From: Sphingomonas sp. LR60
GTDB lineage: Bacteria > Pseudomonadota > Alphaproteobacteria > Sphingomonadales > Sphingomonadaceae
Length of the DNA stretch: 64,000 nucleotides
Assembly: GCF_036855935.1 (NCBI RefSeq)
Contig: NZ_JASPFK010000001.1
Span: 3,660,501-3,724,500 of the forward strand
Direction: 5' to 3'
The position numbers were made by a program, and so were the translations under genes. Under the pieces are notes generated by a model. The model made no database searches. It was not told the DNA's origin and saw only the letters and a program-made list of their open reading frames with translations. Position 1 is the stretch's first letter, and each line of letters begins with the position of its first letter. Shown in pieces: positions 36,380-45,658 of the stretch.

Positions 36380-38520
36380 GCCGGGACCTGCGGGCGGGTC
36401 GGCTGCGTATTGCGTGCCGGTGGAGGAGTCCGAACGGCATCACGCCGCGGCTGGCCGGTCACGCGATCCAACCATTCCTGATCGAGCCGCTCGTCAGGGC
36501 GCTGTGGCGCAGGCCGGGGCTGCTGCGGCTCGTCGCCTTGCGGCGGTAGCGGCTGAACCACCGGCCGCTCGGGGCCATAGACCGGAGCCTGATCAGGGAC
36601 GGCCGGCGCTTCCACGCCATAGCCGTCCTCGTCGACGAACGTCGAATTGTCGGGCGCGCCGTAATAGCTCTCCGCATCCGGCTCGAGTTGCGCCTCGGGC
36701 AGCGTGACCGCGGTTTCGAACTGCTCGATCGGGCGCTTGGCGACGGCCTTGACCATGAACTCGCGGAACGCGCGGGCGGGGGCCGTACCACCGTGAAGGC
36801 CAGCGATCGGGCGCGCGTCATCGCGACCCATCCACACGCCGGTGGTCAGCCCCGACGAAAAGCCGAGGAACCAGCCGTCCTTGCTGCTGGTGGTCGTGCC
36901 GGTCTTGCCCGCCACCGGTCGCCCGATCTGCGCCGCGCGCCCGGTGCCGGTGTTGACTGCGGTCTGCAGCAAGTCGGTCATCTCGGCGGCCACGTTCGGG
37001 GCGACGAGCACCTGGCTGCGATCGACCTCGTGGCGGTAGATTTCCTCGCCATCGGCAGTGACGCGCGTGATCCCGAACGGGGTGATCGCGACGCCCTTGT
37101 TGCCGACGCTGGCGAAGGCCCGCGTCATGTCGATCAGCCGCACGTCGGACGTGCCGAGCACCATCGACGGATGGGTGTTGACCGGCGTGCTGATCCCGAA
37201 GCGTCGCGCCATGTCAGCGACGGTCTGGAACCCGACCGCCTGTCCCAGCTTGGCGGCGATCGTGTTGAGTGAATAGGCGAAGGCGGTGCGCAGCGTGACG
37301 CTGCCCGAGAATCGCCGCGAGTCATTGCGCGGGCTCCAGCCATCGATCGTCACCGGTTCGTCGACCTCGCGATCCTCCGGCGTCTTGCCCGCCTCCAGCG
37401 CGGCGAGATAGACGAACAGCTTGAACGATGACCCCGGCTGACGCTGCGCCTGTGTCGCGCGATTGTAGATCGAGCTGACATAATCGGTTCCCCCGACCAT
37501 CGCGCGCACCGAGCCGTCGCGGTCGATCGACACCAGTGCCCCCTGGGCGCCTTTGGGGACATTGGCGCGCACCGCAGCGTCGGCGTCGCGCTGCATCGCC
37601 GGGTCGAGCGTCGTCCACACTTCCAGCGGCTTCTCGGTCTCGTCGATCAGCAAATCGAGCTGCGGCAGTGCCCAATCGGTGAAATAGCGAACGCTGTTCT
37701 GGCGTGGCGCGGGCGCGAGCTTCACCCCGACGTCATTCGCCTCGCGCGCCTGATCGACCGATATGAAGCCGTTGCGCACCATCTGCTGGATCACGATACC
37801 GGCGCGCCCCACCGCGGCCTGCGCATCGGCGGTCGGGGAGTAATTTGAGGGCGCCTTGACCAGCCCGGCGATCACCGCCGCTTCGGGCAGGCTCAGGTGA
37901 TCCGCGCCATGGCCGAAGAATTTGCGGCTTGCCGCGTCGATCCCGTACGCACCGCCGCCGTAATAGACCTTGTTGAGGTAGAGCTCGAGGATCTGTTCCT
38001 TGGAGAACTTGCGCTCCAGCGCGAGCGCCAGGATCCCCTCGCGGAACTTGCGGCCGAACTTCTTCTGGTTGTTCAGGAAGATGTTGCGTGCGAGCTGCTG
38101 GGTGATGGTCGACGCGCCCTGCACCCGCCGCCCGCGCTCGTAATTCACGTAGAGCGAGCGCAAGATCCCGACCGGATCGACCCCGACGTGGCTGTCGAAG
38201 CGCCGGTCCTCGACCGCGACCGTCGCCTCGCGCATGACTACCGGTATCCGGTCGTAGCTCAGCCACTCGCCATAGCTCGGCCCGAGCGACACCAGCACCG
38301 AGCCATCGGCGGCATGAACGCGGATCATCTGCCCGTTGGGTGACGACTTCATCGAGTCAAAGCTGGGGAGTTGCGAGCGCGCGATGTAGACTGCGGTGAG
38401 CAGCGCCACGAACGCCAGCACGATCGCTCCGAGCGCGAGTTTGACGGCAAGCCCGGCCCGGCGACGCCACGGCGAGCGGGTCTTGGACGAAGCGGAGCGG
38501 GAGGTACGGGCACGGGCCAT
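36349..38520 (-). CDS. penicillin-binding protein 1A family
   Basis: A 723-residue bifunctional peptidoglycan synthase. After a cytoplasmic start and one TM (LALGAIVLAFVALLTAVYIA) comes the glycosyltransferase domain with ATVAVEDRRFDSHVGVDPVG (catalytic Glu) and RKFFGHGADHLSLPEAAVIA. The transpeptidase domain contains QPGSSFKLFVYLAALEAG (SxxK serine), AYSLNTIA (SxN) and VAGKTGTTTSSKDG (KTG). The C-terminal tail is proline/glutamine-rich. ATG 38520 was chosen over longer frames. Downstream (3') its stop overlaps the metallopeptidase gene on the opposite strand. Confidence 0.95.
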   Translation of the reverse strand: MARARTSRSASSKTRSPWRRRAGLAVKLALGAIVLAFVALLTAVYIARSQLPSFDSMKSSPNGQMIRVHAADGSVLVSLGPSYGEWLSYDRIPVVMREATVAVEDRRFDSHVGVDPVGILRSLYVNYERGRRVQGASTITQQLARNIFLNNQKKFGRKFREGILALALERKFSKEQILELYLNKVYYGGGAYGIDAASRKFFGHGADHLSLPEAAVIAGLVKAPSNYSPTADAQAAVGRAGIVIQQMVRNGFISVDQAREANDVGVKLAPAPRQNSVRYFTDWALPQLDLLIDETEKPLEVWTTLDPAMQRDADAAVRANVPKGAQGALVSIDRDGSVRAMVGGTDYVSSIYNRATQAQRQPGSSFKLFVYLAALEAGKTPEDREVDEPVTIDGWSPRNDSRRFSGSVTLRTAFAYSLNTIAAKLGQAVGFQTVADMARRFGISTPVNTHPSMVLGTSDVRLIDMTRAFASVGNKGVAITPFGITRVTADGEEIYRHEVDRSQVLVAPNVAAEMTDLLQTAVNTGTGRAAQIGRPVAGKTGTTTSSKDGWFLGFSSGLTTGVWMGRDDARPIAGLHGGTAPARAFREFMVKAVAKRPIEQFETAVTLPEAQLEPDAESYYGAPDNSTFVDEDGYGVEAPAVPDQAPVYGPERPVVQPLPPQGDEPQQPRPAPQRPDERLDQEWLDRVTGQPRRDAVRTPPPARNTQPTRPQVPAQPTGERPYQ

Positions 38521-38644
38521 GGTCAGCCCCGTGGCGGATAGCGGCTTGAGCGGGTGTGAACAAGATATTTGGGCGGCGGGCGAATAGGCCGCCAAGGGCT
38601 GCTGTGCTTGCCAGCAGCCCGCTGGTGCGATCCTTGATCGGCGC

Positions 38645-38977
38645 TCAGGTGACAGTGGCGCGCAAGGCGTCCAGTTCGGCAAGCCGCACAGGGTCGTCGG
38701 CGGCGAGTACCTCTTCGAGATAGAAGCTGTGCGGAATAGCAGCCACAACCTCGCCTGCTACGCCGCTATATTCCTGGGCGACAAGTGGAAATGCTTTTAT
38801 CATCTCGCAGAGGAAAGCCTTGTCTAGCGCGGCCACTTCCGGCCCCAAAGCCTCCAGCATCTTGATCGCGACGTCTGGATTGAGATTCTCCTCGTCCATC
38901 AATTGCAAGAAAACGACATATTGCGCGATGATCCTTGCAACCTGCTGCGCGATCGAGGCTACTCCGCTATTCGTCAT
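38645..38977 (-). CDS. hypothetical protein, helical, second of a pair
   Basis: A 110-residue protein I do not recognise. It is mostly predicted helical: VASIAQQVARIIAQYVVFLQ, then EENLNPDVAIKMLEALGPEV and GEVVAAIPHSFYLEEVLAAD. No signal peptide or membrane segment. ATG 38977 overlaps the stop of the upstream 107-residue ORF by four bases, so the two are probably one functional unit. The pair lies downstream of tRNA-Leu on the same strand. Confidence 0.7.
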   Translation of the reverse strand: MTNSGVASIAQQVARIIAQYVVFLQLMDEENLNPDVAIKMLEALGPEVAALDKAFLCEMIKAFPLVAQEYSGVAGEVVAAIPHSFYLEEVLAADDPVRLAELDALRATVT

Positions 38978-39297
38978 GGGACGACCATCCTGACTTTGAT
39001 GTTGCGGATGCCCAACTTCCGGAGAAGAGCGACAGCCCTGACCTTCTGTTGCGGGCTCGGAACTTCCCAGGTCGCGAACAATCGATGCTCTTCCAGAACC
39101 GCCGACTGCCGCAATGCCTGGTCCCATCCGCAGGCGCCGTCCACAATCGACCATTTCCGATCGATGACATAGTCTCCTTCGATGCCATCGAATCCTACGG
39201 GTTGCTTCGAACCGTCAGGCAAGGTGAGCATCAGGACAAGGGCGTAGCCCGGCCGAGCACCGGGCGCAGTGTCGCTATATTCCTTCCAAGGTGGCAT
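38974..39297 (-). CDS. hypothetical protein, first of a pair
   Basis: A 107-residue soluble protein with no family I recognise. LVLMLTLPDGSKQPVGFDG and GDYVIDRKWSIVDGACGWDQ are followed by QQKVRAVALLRKLGIRNIKV. The start MPPWKEYSDTAPGARPG is reasonable, but the ribosome binding site is not obvious. It overlaps the second hypothetical gene by four bases. An islet acquired at the tRNA is possible; no integrase remains. Confidence 0.7.
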   Translation of the reverse strand: MPPWKEYSDTAPGARPGYALVLMLTLPDGSKQPVGFDGIEGDYVIDRKWSIVDGACGWDQALRQSAVLEEHRLFATWEVPSPQQKVRAVALLRKLGIRNIKVRMVVP

Positions 39298-39511
39298 CTC
39301 TTACCCTCGCAGCGCGATGTCGTCGCTGCGATGATAATCTCATGCTGTCGGTATCGGGCTGACCTGGTGACCCACCTTGACGGTGCGACCTGCGCTGGTC
39401 GGGAAGGAAAACAATCGGAGCAGAAAGGCCGATGCCCTGAGGGGGGCCGCAAGATCCGCAGCCTGGACGGCTGGCGCGTCGACGGCGCGCTCAATCACAT
39501 TTCGGAAAAAC
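39298..39511. other. non-coding gap beside tRNA-Leu
   Basis: These 214 bases hold no convincing gene. The stretch CGAGGAC-like direct copies of the tRNA 3' end were not found, so no attachment site is visible. It is where an integrated element might have been. Confidence 0.5.
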
Positions 39512-39598
39512 TGGTGCGGTCGAGAAGACTCGAACTTCCACGTCCTTTCGGACACAACGACCTCAACGTTGCGCGTCTACCAATTCCGCCACGACCGC
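39512..39598 (-). tRNA. tRNA-Leu (anticodon GAG)
   Basis: The minus strand starts GCGGTCGTGGCGGAATTGG and ends GACCGCACCA. Acceptor arms GCGGTCG and CGACCGC pair exactly. The anticodon stem CAACG/CGTTG encloses the loop TTGAGGT with anticodon GAG. A long variable arm (GTCCGAAAGGAC) and T-arm GTTCGAGTC confirm the type II leucine tRNA. The CCA end is encoded. A two-gene hypothetical unit follows on the same strand. Confidence 0.95.
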
Positions 39599-39690
39599 AC
39601 GTGTTGTCCACCGGGCAGACCCGGCGTCTGGTAGGCGAGGGCCCCTAGCAAAGCCGATCGGGGCTGGCAACGCCCTTTATCGCTTCGATC

Positions 39691-40461
39691 TCAACTCGCC
39701 TCTCCGACGAAGCTGAGATCGAGCCGCTTCGAGCTGGCGGGAACGTCGACCTGCGCCGAATTGAAGTCGATCGCGCCGCCGGGGAGCAACGTCCGTTGCT
39801 GCGGCGTAATCGTCCAGCTGAAGACGATGCGGTTCTGCGAATCGCGCAGGTCGGCGCGGATGTCCGGCACGCGCTGACGCGTCGAGGACGGATTGGTGAT
39901 GCGGCCGCTGACCGCAAACAGCTCCGACCCGTTCGCCATCTTGCGGCGCTGGATCGGATTGTCGGCGATGCGCAGCGGCAGTTCCTCCGGCCCGATCGAC
40001 AGGCCGATCTGCTGCGCGAGGCCCGGGGCGGTGGTCCACAGGATCACCGCGACCGCCGCCAGCATCAACAGGCCGGCGGCGATGCTGGCGATCGTCCGGA
40101 TCCGCCCATTGCCACGCGGCGATGCGCGAAACGGCGGACGATGCGCGAAGGCGTCGTAGCGCTCGGGTTCCGGGTCCGGCTCGACGGCGGCTGGCGGGGG
40201 CGATTGCAGCGGAAGGCCAGGCGAGGGCGGCGGTGCCTCCTCGACCGCTGGGGAGGGTGGCGGACCGGGCGGCGGGGAGGGCGCTGCCTCCGCGATCGGC
40301 GCAGGTGCTTCTTCCGCGTCAGGCTCCGGCTCGTCGGCGTAGCTGACGTCCTGATACCAGCTATGGCCACAATTGGCGCAGCGAACCGTGCGTCCCGGCG
40401 GCGCGATGGCGTCGTCCGGCACCAGATAGCGGGCGCGGCATTCAGGACAATCGAGGATCAT
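39691..40461 (-). CDS. zinc-ribbon domain protein (MJ0042/DUF3426)
   Basis: A 256-residue protein. The N-terminal zinc ribbon [19 protein letters not shown] with CANCGHSW gives four cysteines. A long Pro/Glu-rich linker follows (residues 45-95), then one TM near residues 125-143 ([19 protein letters not shown]) and a DUF3426 domain with [20 protein letters not shown] and [16 protein letters not shown]. The layout predicts a membrane protein with a cytoplasmic ribbon and external domain. Function unknown. Divergent from ftsE. Confidence 0.85.
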   Translation of the reverse strand: MILDCPECRARYLVPDDAIAPPGRTVRCANCGHSWYQDVSYADEPEPDAEEAPAPIAEAAPSPPPGPPPSPAVEEAPPPSPGLPLQSPPPAAVEPDPEPERYDAFAHRPPFRASPRGNGRIRTIASIAAGLLMLAAVAVILWTTAPGLAQQIGLSIGPEELPLRIADNPIQRRKMANGSELFAVSGRITNPSSTRQRVPDIRADLRDSQNRIVFSWTITPQQRTLLPGGAIDFNSAQVDVPASSKRLDLSFVGEAS

Positions 40462-40576
40462 AGGCGCGGCACCGGCAGAACGGACGAACCGAATCTAAGC
40501 ACGCGTGCGCCCCGCAACGCAAGCGGGAGTCGCGATGCTTGAAGCACGCCGGCCCCGCGTGCAAAGGCTGTGGCCG

Positions 40577-41272
40577 ATGGCGGCGATCGTGCAGTTCGAG
40601 AATGTGGGACTTCGCTATGGTCATGGCGAAGAGGTGTTGCGCGATGTCACCTGCTCGTTCGTCGCCGGTGCCTTCTATTTCCTGATCGGGGCGAGCGGGG
40701 CGGGGAAGACCTCGCTGTTGCGGTTGCTCCATCTGGCGCAGCGTCCCAGTCGCGGGGTGATCCGGCTGTTCGGCGCCGATATCGCCTCCACGCCGCGTGC
40801 GCGGCTGCCGTTGCTGCGGCGGCGGATCGGGATGGTCTATCAGGACTTTCGGCTGATCGCGCATCTGTCGGTGGCGGACAATATCGCGCTGCCGCTGCGG
40901 ATCGCCGACGCGCCCGATGACGAGATCAATGAGGCGGTCGGCGAAATGCTGGCATGGGTCGGGCTCGCGCACCGCGCGGCGGCGAAGCCGGAAACGCTGT
41001 CGGGCGGCGAGCAGCAGCGGGTGGCGATCGCGCGCGCGGTGGTGGCGAGACCCGACATCCTGCTCGCGGACGAGCCGACCGGAAACGTCGACGACGCCAT
41101 GGCCGACCGACTGATCCAGCTGTTCGCGTCGCTCAACCAGCTCGGCACGACGGTGGTGGTCGCGACGCACGACCTGCATCTGCTGTCGCGCGTTCCCGGT
41201 GCGCAGACGATGCGGATCGCTGCGGGACGGCTGACCGAGCCAACCAACCTGCTGCGACGCGAGCGCGCATGA
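40577..41272 (+). CDS. ftsE: cell division ATP-binding protein FtsE
   Basis: A 231-residue ABC ATPase of the FtsEX complex, which controls cell-wall hydrolases at the septum. Walker A is LIGASGAGKTSLLRLLHL, the signature is LSGGEQQRVAIARA and Walker B ILLADEPTGNVDD. The Q-loop lies in MVYQDFRLIAHLSV. ATG 40577 gives MAAIVQFENVGLRYG, the usual FtsE start; ATG 40535 with a nearby GGAG gives 14 extra residues. It overlaps ftsX by four bases. Confidence 0.92.
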   Translation: MAAIVQFENVGLRYGHGEEVLRDVTCSFVAGAFYFLIGASGAGKTSLLRLLHLAQRPSRGVIRLFGADIASTPRARLPLLRRRIGMVYQDFRLIAHLSVADNIALPLRIADAPDDEINEAVGEMLAWVGLAHRAAAKPETLSGGEQQRVAIARAVVARPDILLADEPTGNVDDAMADRLIQLFASLNQLGTTVVVATHDLHLLSRVPGAQTMRIAAGRLTEPTNLLRRERA

Positions 41273-42141
41273 GCACCGCCACCAGCCGCCTGCTTGATAC
41301 CGCACGTCACGGCTGGACGATGGCCGGTGTGTTGGCGGTGATGATCTTCCTGGCAGTGCTGGCGACCGCCGGCGGCATCGCCACTGCGGGCGCCAGTGCC
41401 GCGTTGCGCACTGCGCTGGGTGGGCAATTGACGGTGCAGATCGTTTCCGGTGACGCCGAGACGCGCGTGCGCCACGCCGCGCAGGTGGTCGCCGCCTTAC
41501 GTCGTTCGCCATCGGTGGCGCATGTCGCTCAGGTGCCCCGCACCGAGTTGACGCGGCTGCTTGGACCATGGCTTGGCAATGAGGCGGGCGAAGACGATTT
41601 GCCCGTCCCAGCGCTGATCGATGTGACGCTGACACAGGGACTTGATGGTGCCGCTCAGGTTCGCCGGATCGTCGCGCCGATCGATCCCGCGATCCGGGTC
41701 GATGCGCAGGGCGCAGCTTTGGCGGGAACCGAAACGCTGCTCCGCGCCGTGACCTTGCTTGCCGCCGCCACCGTCACGCTGATGATCGGCGCAGGAAGCG
41801 CGATGGTATTGCTGTCGATCCGCGCCGGACTGGCGGCGCATGAGACGACGATCGATGTGATGCACCGGCTCGGCGCGACGGACGCGCAGGTGGCGCGGCT
41901 GTTCTGCCGGCGGATGGCGCGCGATGCGGCGCTGGCCGCGGCGATCGGCGCACCGATCGCCTGGGGGACGCTCGCGCTACTCGGGCGGGTCGGGGCGGGG
42001 ACCGGCGCCGAGCTGCTCGGCGGGATGACGCTGGGACGCGTGGGTTGGGGCAGTGCGGTCATCCTGCCGGTCGCGTTCGTCGCGCTGGCGGCGTTGGTCG
42101 CCTATATCGCGGTACGCCGCGCGCTGGGGCGGCTGGTATGA
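41269..42141 (+). CDS. ftsX: cell division protein FtsX
   Basis: A 290-residue membrane partner of FtsE. The N-terminal TM is WTMAGVLAVMIFLAVLAT. A periplasmic domain follows, then three TM helices near residues 165-285 with DVMHRLGATDAQVARLF (coupling helix). It is smaller and more diverged than E. coli FtsX, as in other sphingomonads. ATG 41269 overlaps the ftsE stop. ydcF follows with the same overlap. Confidence 0.9.
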   Translation: MSTATSRLLDTARHGWTMAGVLAVMIFLAVLATAGGIATAGASAALRTALGGQLTVQIVSGDAETRVRHAAQVVAALRRSPSVAHVAQVPRTELTRLLGPWLGNEAGEDDLPVPALIDVTLTQGLDGAAQVRRIVAPIDPAIRVDAQGAALAGTETLLRAVTLLAAATVTLMIGAGSAMVLLSIRAGLAAHETTIDVMHRLGATDAQVARLFCRRMARDAALAAAIGAPIAWGTLALLGRVGAGTGAELLGGMTLGRVGWGSAVILPVAFVALAALVAYIAVRRALGRLV

Positions 42142-42674
42142 TCCGGCGTGTGGTCGCGCTTGCGCTGTTGCTGTGGACGCTCGGCTTTGCGGTGTTCATG
42201 CTGGCGCTGCCGCCGCCCGCCGACCCGACCATCCGAACCGATGGGATCGTCGTACCGACCGGGGCGGCGGGGCGGACGGCGCGGGGGCTCGACTTGCTGG
42301 AACATGGCCGCGCCCGGCGGATGCTGGTGACCGGCACTGCGCCGGGGGTGACGCGGGCCGATCTGGCGCGGGTAGCCGGGCACGCCGCGACGATCGCCTG
42401 CTGCGTCGATCTCGGCGCGGAGGCGGTCGACACGCGCAGCAATGCCGAGGAGACCGCCGCCTGGGTGCGCGCGCGCGGCTATCGCTCGATCCGGCTGGTC
42501 ACCTCAAATTGGCATGCACGCCGCGCCGCGCTGGAACTCGGGCCGGCGCTGGGCGACGGTGTCTCAGTGCTGGTCGACGGCGTCGACGCGCAGCCGACGC
42601 TGACGCAGGCCTTCAACGAATATAACAAGCTGCTGCTGCGCCGACTGGTGTTGTGGGGAGAGCGACTCAGGTGA
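42138..42674 (+). CDS. YdcF family (DUF218) protein
   Basis: A 178-residue membrane-anchored protein. The N-terminal TM VVALALLLWTLGFAVFMLAL is followed by the DUF218 domain: DGIVVPTGAAGRTARGLDLL, RMLVTGTAPG, DTRSNAEETAAW, and IRLVTSNWHARRAALEL. DUF218 proteins are implicated in envelope or polysaccharide metabolism. It sits in ftsE-ftsX-ydcF-plsC with four-base overlaps, an order conserved in alphaproteobacteria. Confidence 0.85.
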   Translation: MIRRVVALALLLWTLGFAVFMLALPPPADPTIRTDGIVVPTGAAGRTARGLDLLEHGRARRMLVTGTAPGVTRADLARVAGHAATIACCVDLGAEAVDTRSNAEETAAWVRARGYRSIRLVTSNWHARRAALELGPALGDGVSVLVDGVDAQPTLTQAFNEYNKLLLRRLVLWGERLR

Positions 42675-43353
42675 ACTGGCTGCGCACGATCCTCTTCGAG
42701 TGATCTTCTACATCGCTTCGGTGCCGATCGTCGCGACGACACCAATCGCGGCCTTGTTCGGGCAGCGCACGGTGATCGCTCATGCCGATCGCTGGTCGCA
42801 GCTTCACCGCGTGCTGATGCGCTGGATCCTCGGCATCCGCGCGCGAGTCGAAGGCGAAGTGCCGGTCGGGCAATTCCTGTACGTCGCCAAGCATGAGGCG
42901 ATGTACGAGACGCTGGAACTGCAATTAATTCTCGGCTCGCCCGCGATGGTGCTCAAGCGCGAGCTGATGCGTATCCCGCTGTGGGGGTGGTGCGCGGTGA
43001 AATACGGCGCGATCGTCGTCGATCGTGAAGCGTCCGCGAAGGCGCTGCGTGCGATGATGAAGGAGGCGGCGGCGGTGCGTGCGACCGGGCGATCGGTGGT
43101 CGTCTATGCGGAAGGTACGCGCGTTCCCCATGGCGAGACGCCGCCGCTCCGCTCCGGATTCGCGGGCCTGTACAAGGCGCTGGCGCTACCGGTGGTGCCG
43201 ATCGCGCTCGACAGTGGACGGCTGCTGCCGAAAAAGGGCCCCAAGCGTCCCGGGATCATCACGATCCGCATCGGCGAACCGATTCCGCCGGGGCTTCCGC
43301 GCGCCGAGGCCGAGGCGCGCGTCCACAGTGCGATCAACGCGCTCAACCGTTGA
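42671..43353 (+). CDS. plsC: 1-acyl-sn-glycerol-3-phosphate acyltransferase, N-terminal frameshift
   Basis: A lysophosphatidic-acid acyltransferase of phospholipid synthesis. GTG 42671 overlaps the ydcF stop and starts VNWLRTILFE, then meets a TGA at 42,701. Adding a G near 42,698-42,702 restores the reading as VIFYIASVPIVATTPIAALF. The rest is intact: FLYVAKHEAMYETLELQL (the family HX4D motif appears here as HEAMYE), VYAEGTRVPHG (EGTR) and LALPVVPIALDSG. If the frameshift is real, translation could begin at GTG 42700. It converges on the DUF177 gene. Confidence 0.85.
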
Positions 43354-43359
43354 GCGCGC

Positions 43360-43890
43360 TCAGGCCTTCCCTTCCAGCTTCGCCTTCAGTCCGGCTAATG
43401 CGCCGAACGCGCCAGCCTCTTCCTCGCTGATGACCCCGGCCTGTTTCAAAACGTCCTCCGCATCGGGGCTACGGGGAAAAGGATCGAGTGCGAGTGCCAT
43501 CGTCTCGGCCGCCGCTTCGCCGAGATCGACACCGCCGCCCTCGATCTCGATCGTGTCGAGCGCGTCGCCGGATAGTTCGACTTCGTCATCGCCGCCGACA
43601 TCGCCAGCCGGCTCGACGAAGCGCAATTCGACATCTTCCTCGACGCTGGCGGGCAGCGGGGTGCCCGTGACGGTGCAGCTCTGCACCACCGCCGCGCTGA
43701 CATGGCCACGCGCGAACACCGCGCCGCCCTCACGGCGGATCGCAAAGGTCCCGGTCAGGCGCTCGAGCGCGATGAGCCCGAAGCGGCGCGCGAGCGCGAG
43801 CCGCTCGGCATCATCGGCTGCGATCGTCACCTGACGATCCTCCCCGCCGATCGTGTCGAGCCGCTCGATGCGCGAGAATTCCGTCGTCAT
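43360..43890 (-). CDS. DUF177 (YceD) domain-containing protein
   Basis: A 176-residue protein of the YceD/DUF177 family, linked with 23S rRNA metabolism or ribosome assembly in other bacteria. SAAVVQSCTVTGTPLPASVE holds the conserved cysteine. The acidic middle (VEEDVELRFVEPAGDVGGDD) and DPFPRSPDAED follow the family pattern. The ATG 43890 overlaps the chaperone gene stop by four bases (ATGA). The pair precedes bamE in the opposite direction. Confidence 0.85.
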   Translation of the reverse strand: MTTEFSRIERLDTIGGEDRQVTIAADDAERLALARRFGLIALERLTGTFAIRREGGAVFARGHVSAAVVQSCTVTGTPLPASVEEDVELRFVEPAGDVGGDDEVELSGDALDTIEIEGGGVDLGEAAAETMALALDPFPRSPDAEDVLKQAGVISEEEAGAFGALAGLKAKLEGKA

Positions 43891-44399
43891 GCCCATCGTC
43901 CTTCCATCAGCTGCGGCAGCGGTGCGCCGGCAAGTGCTTCGCGCAACGCGATCAATTCGCCGCGCACATGCGCGACCGCCGCGGTCTCGGGTGCCGTGCC
44001 GCGATACAGGTTGCGAACCAATGCCTCGTCGAGCCCGCCGTTCGCCAGCCCGTCACGATATGCACCCAGCCGGCCGCCGAGCATCCCCATCATCTTTCCG
44101 ACATGCTTGCCGACCACCATGTCGCCGAAGCCGATCTGGCGGACCTGCGCATCCATGTCGTCGACGAAGCGCTCCGTAAGCTGCGCGATCGGTTCCGCGC
44201 CGTCCGGATCGTCCTCCAGTCGCAGCAGCACCATCGCCAGTACCGCCGCGACCATGTCGAAACGCCCGTCGAGCGTGTCCGGCACCGCGCCCTCGAGATA
44301 CCAGTGCGGCGCCCGCGCCCGCGCGACCACCGCATCGTACAGCGGCAGGGCGGCGGTCCGCTCGCGTCGCCCCAGTACCTTCGTCAACCAGCCCACCAC
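43887..44399 (-). CDS. ubiquinol-cytochrome c chaperone family protein
   Basis: A 170-residue protein of the CBP3/Ubiq_cyt_C_chap family that helps assemble the cytochrome bc1 complex. ALPLYDAVVARARAPHWYLE and GRFDMVAAVLAMVLLRLEDD are the N-terminal block. AQVRQIGFGDMVVGKHVGKM and LGAYRDGL follow. It probably works at the inner membrane. The start is GTG 44399 (an ATG is in another frame), with AAGGG upstream. DUF177 follows with an overlap; bamE is divergent. Confidence 0.85.
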   Translation of the reverse strand: MVGWLTKVLGRRERTAALPLYDAVVARARAPHWYLEGAVPDTLDGRFDMVAAVLAMVLLRLEDDPDGAEPIAQLTERFVDDMDAQVRQIGFGDMVVGKHVGKMMGMLGGRLGAYRDGLANGGLDEALVRNLYRGTAPETAAVAHVRGELIALREALAGAPLPQLMEGRWA

Positions 44400-44516
44400 A
44401 TCATCCCTTTATCGTTCCGCGCGATCCCGTGCCGGCACGCGCTTGTTTCGCCGCGCTGGTGGGCATATTGAGGCGGACGGCCGCAAAGTCCACGCGCGCC
44501 TGTGACCGGAGTACCG

Positions 44517-44984
44517 ATGCGCCCGCTGATCTTCCTCGCCCTGGCCGGCGTTCTTGCCGCGGGCTGTGCTCCGCTCCGCTCGCATCAGGGCTATATCGTC
44601 GACGCCGATCTGGTGAACGCGATTCAGCCTGGGGTCGACAACCGCCAGTCGGTGCTCGCCACGCTCGGCACGCCCAGCTTCGCCAGCCAGTTCAATCAGG
44701 GCGACTGGTATTATATTGCCCGCGACAGCCGGAACTACGCGTTCAATGCGCCGCGCCCCAAGGAACAGCTGACGCTGCAGGTCAGCTTCGATCAGGCCGG
44801 GAACGTCACGGCGATCCGCAAGTCCGGGGTCGAGCAGGTCGTCAGCCTGAAGCCTTACGGCAAGACCACCCCGACGCTCGGCCGCGAGCGTGGGTTCTTC
44901 CAGGATCTGTTCGGCAATATCGGCGCCGTCGGTGCAGCCGGCGGGCCGGGCGGAGCGGGGCCGACCGGGCGTAACGGCCAGTAA
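44517..44984 (+). CDS. bamE: outer membrane protein assembly factor BamE
   Basis: A 155-residue lipoprotein of the BAM complex (SmpA). The lipobox is LAGVLAAGCAPL near residue 18. The mature core has IQPGVDNRQSVLATLGTPS and GDWYYIARDSR, the BamE fold. The tail is glycine-rich. ATG 44517 has a GGAG upstream and gives a correct lipoprotein start; GTG 44502 is less likely. Divergent from the bc1 chaperone, as in many alphaproteobacteria. Confidence 0.9.
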   Translation: MRPLIFLALAGVLAAGCAPLRSHQGYIVDADLVNAIQPGVDNRQSVLATLGTPSFASQFNQGDWYYIARDSRNYAFNAPRPKEQLTLQVSFDQAGNVTAIRKSGVEQVVSLKPYGKTTPTLGRERGFFQDLFGNIGAVGAAGGPGGAGPTGRNGQ

Positions 44985-45099
44985 GAACACGTTTCTGTCG
45001 TTTCGCTGACGACGGCGTTCTCGGCGCGTTCAGCGCCGGTGCGGCAAATCCTCCGGCAACGATGCGGCGCGGGTCGCGTCGTCGCATGGAGGAAAACAG

Positions 45100-45645
45100 A
45101 TGCGTCATCTTGTCACCGCTGCGCTGCTCGCCGCGACCGCATTGTCGGGCGTCGTCGCGTCGGCACCGGCCGCCGCGCAGTCGCGGGAGGAGCTGCTGCG
45201 CGATCGTCAGGACATCCGCCAAGAGCGACGCCAGCTCGACCGGGCACGCGAACGGGGCGATTGGCGCGACGTTCGGGCGCAGCGTGGCGACCTTCGCGAC
45301 GCGCGGCAGGAATATCGGGAGGATCGCCGCGACTATCGCCAGCAGCGCCAGTGGCAGCGCGATCGGCGCGTCTGGCAGGGCGATATGCAGCGATGGCGCG
45401 CCGGGCACCGCGACCTATACGCGCGCGGCGGCTGGCAGGCGCCGTTCCGCTATCAGGCGTTTCGACCAGGTGTCAGCATTGCGCCGTCCTATTATGGGAC
45501 GCGATACGTGATCGCCGATCCGTGGCGCTATCGCTTGCCGGCGGCACCAAGTCGCGCGCGTTGGGTTCGCCACTATGACGATGCGTTGCTGGTCGATCAG
45601 CGGCGCGGAATCGTGCTCGACGTAGTTCGAGGCTTCTACTTCTAA
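45100..45645 (+). CDS. RcnB-like secreted protein
   Basis: A 181-residue protein with a signal peptide (MRHLVTAALLAATALSGVVA, cleavage near PAAAQSREE). The middle (residues 28-100) is a highly charged Arg/Asp/Gln-rich helix with repeats such as RQDIRQERRQLDRARERGDW. The C-terminal portion ALLVDQRRGIVLDVVRGFYF resembles RcnB, a nickel/cobalt homeostasis protein. Function is inferred only from this. A GGAGG ribosome binding site precedes the start. Confidence 0.75.
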   Translation: MRHLVTAALLAATALSGVVASAPAAAQSREELLRDRQDIRQERRQLDRARERGDWRDVRAQRGDLRDARQEYREDRRDYRQQRQWQRDRRVWQGDMQRWRAGHRDLYARGGWQAPFRYQAFRPGVSIAPSYYGTRYVIADPWRYRLPAAPSRARWVRHYDDALLVDQRRGIVLDVVRGFYF

Positions 45646-45658
45646 TCGCCCCGGATTC

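Noticed and set aside
39298..39511. Possible attachment site or integrase remnant beside tRNA-Leu
   Set aside because: I could not find a repeat of the tRNA 3' end in the region, and the open frames are shadows overlapping the tRNA.
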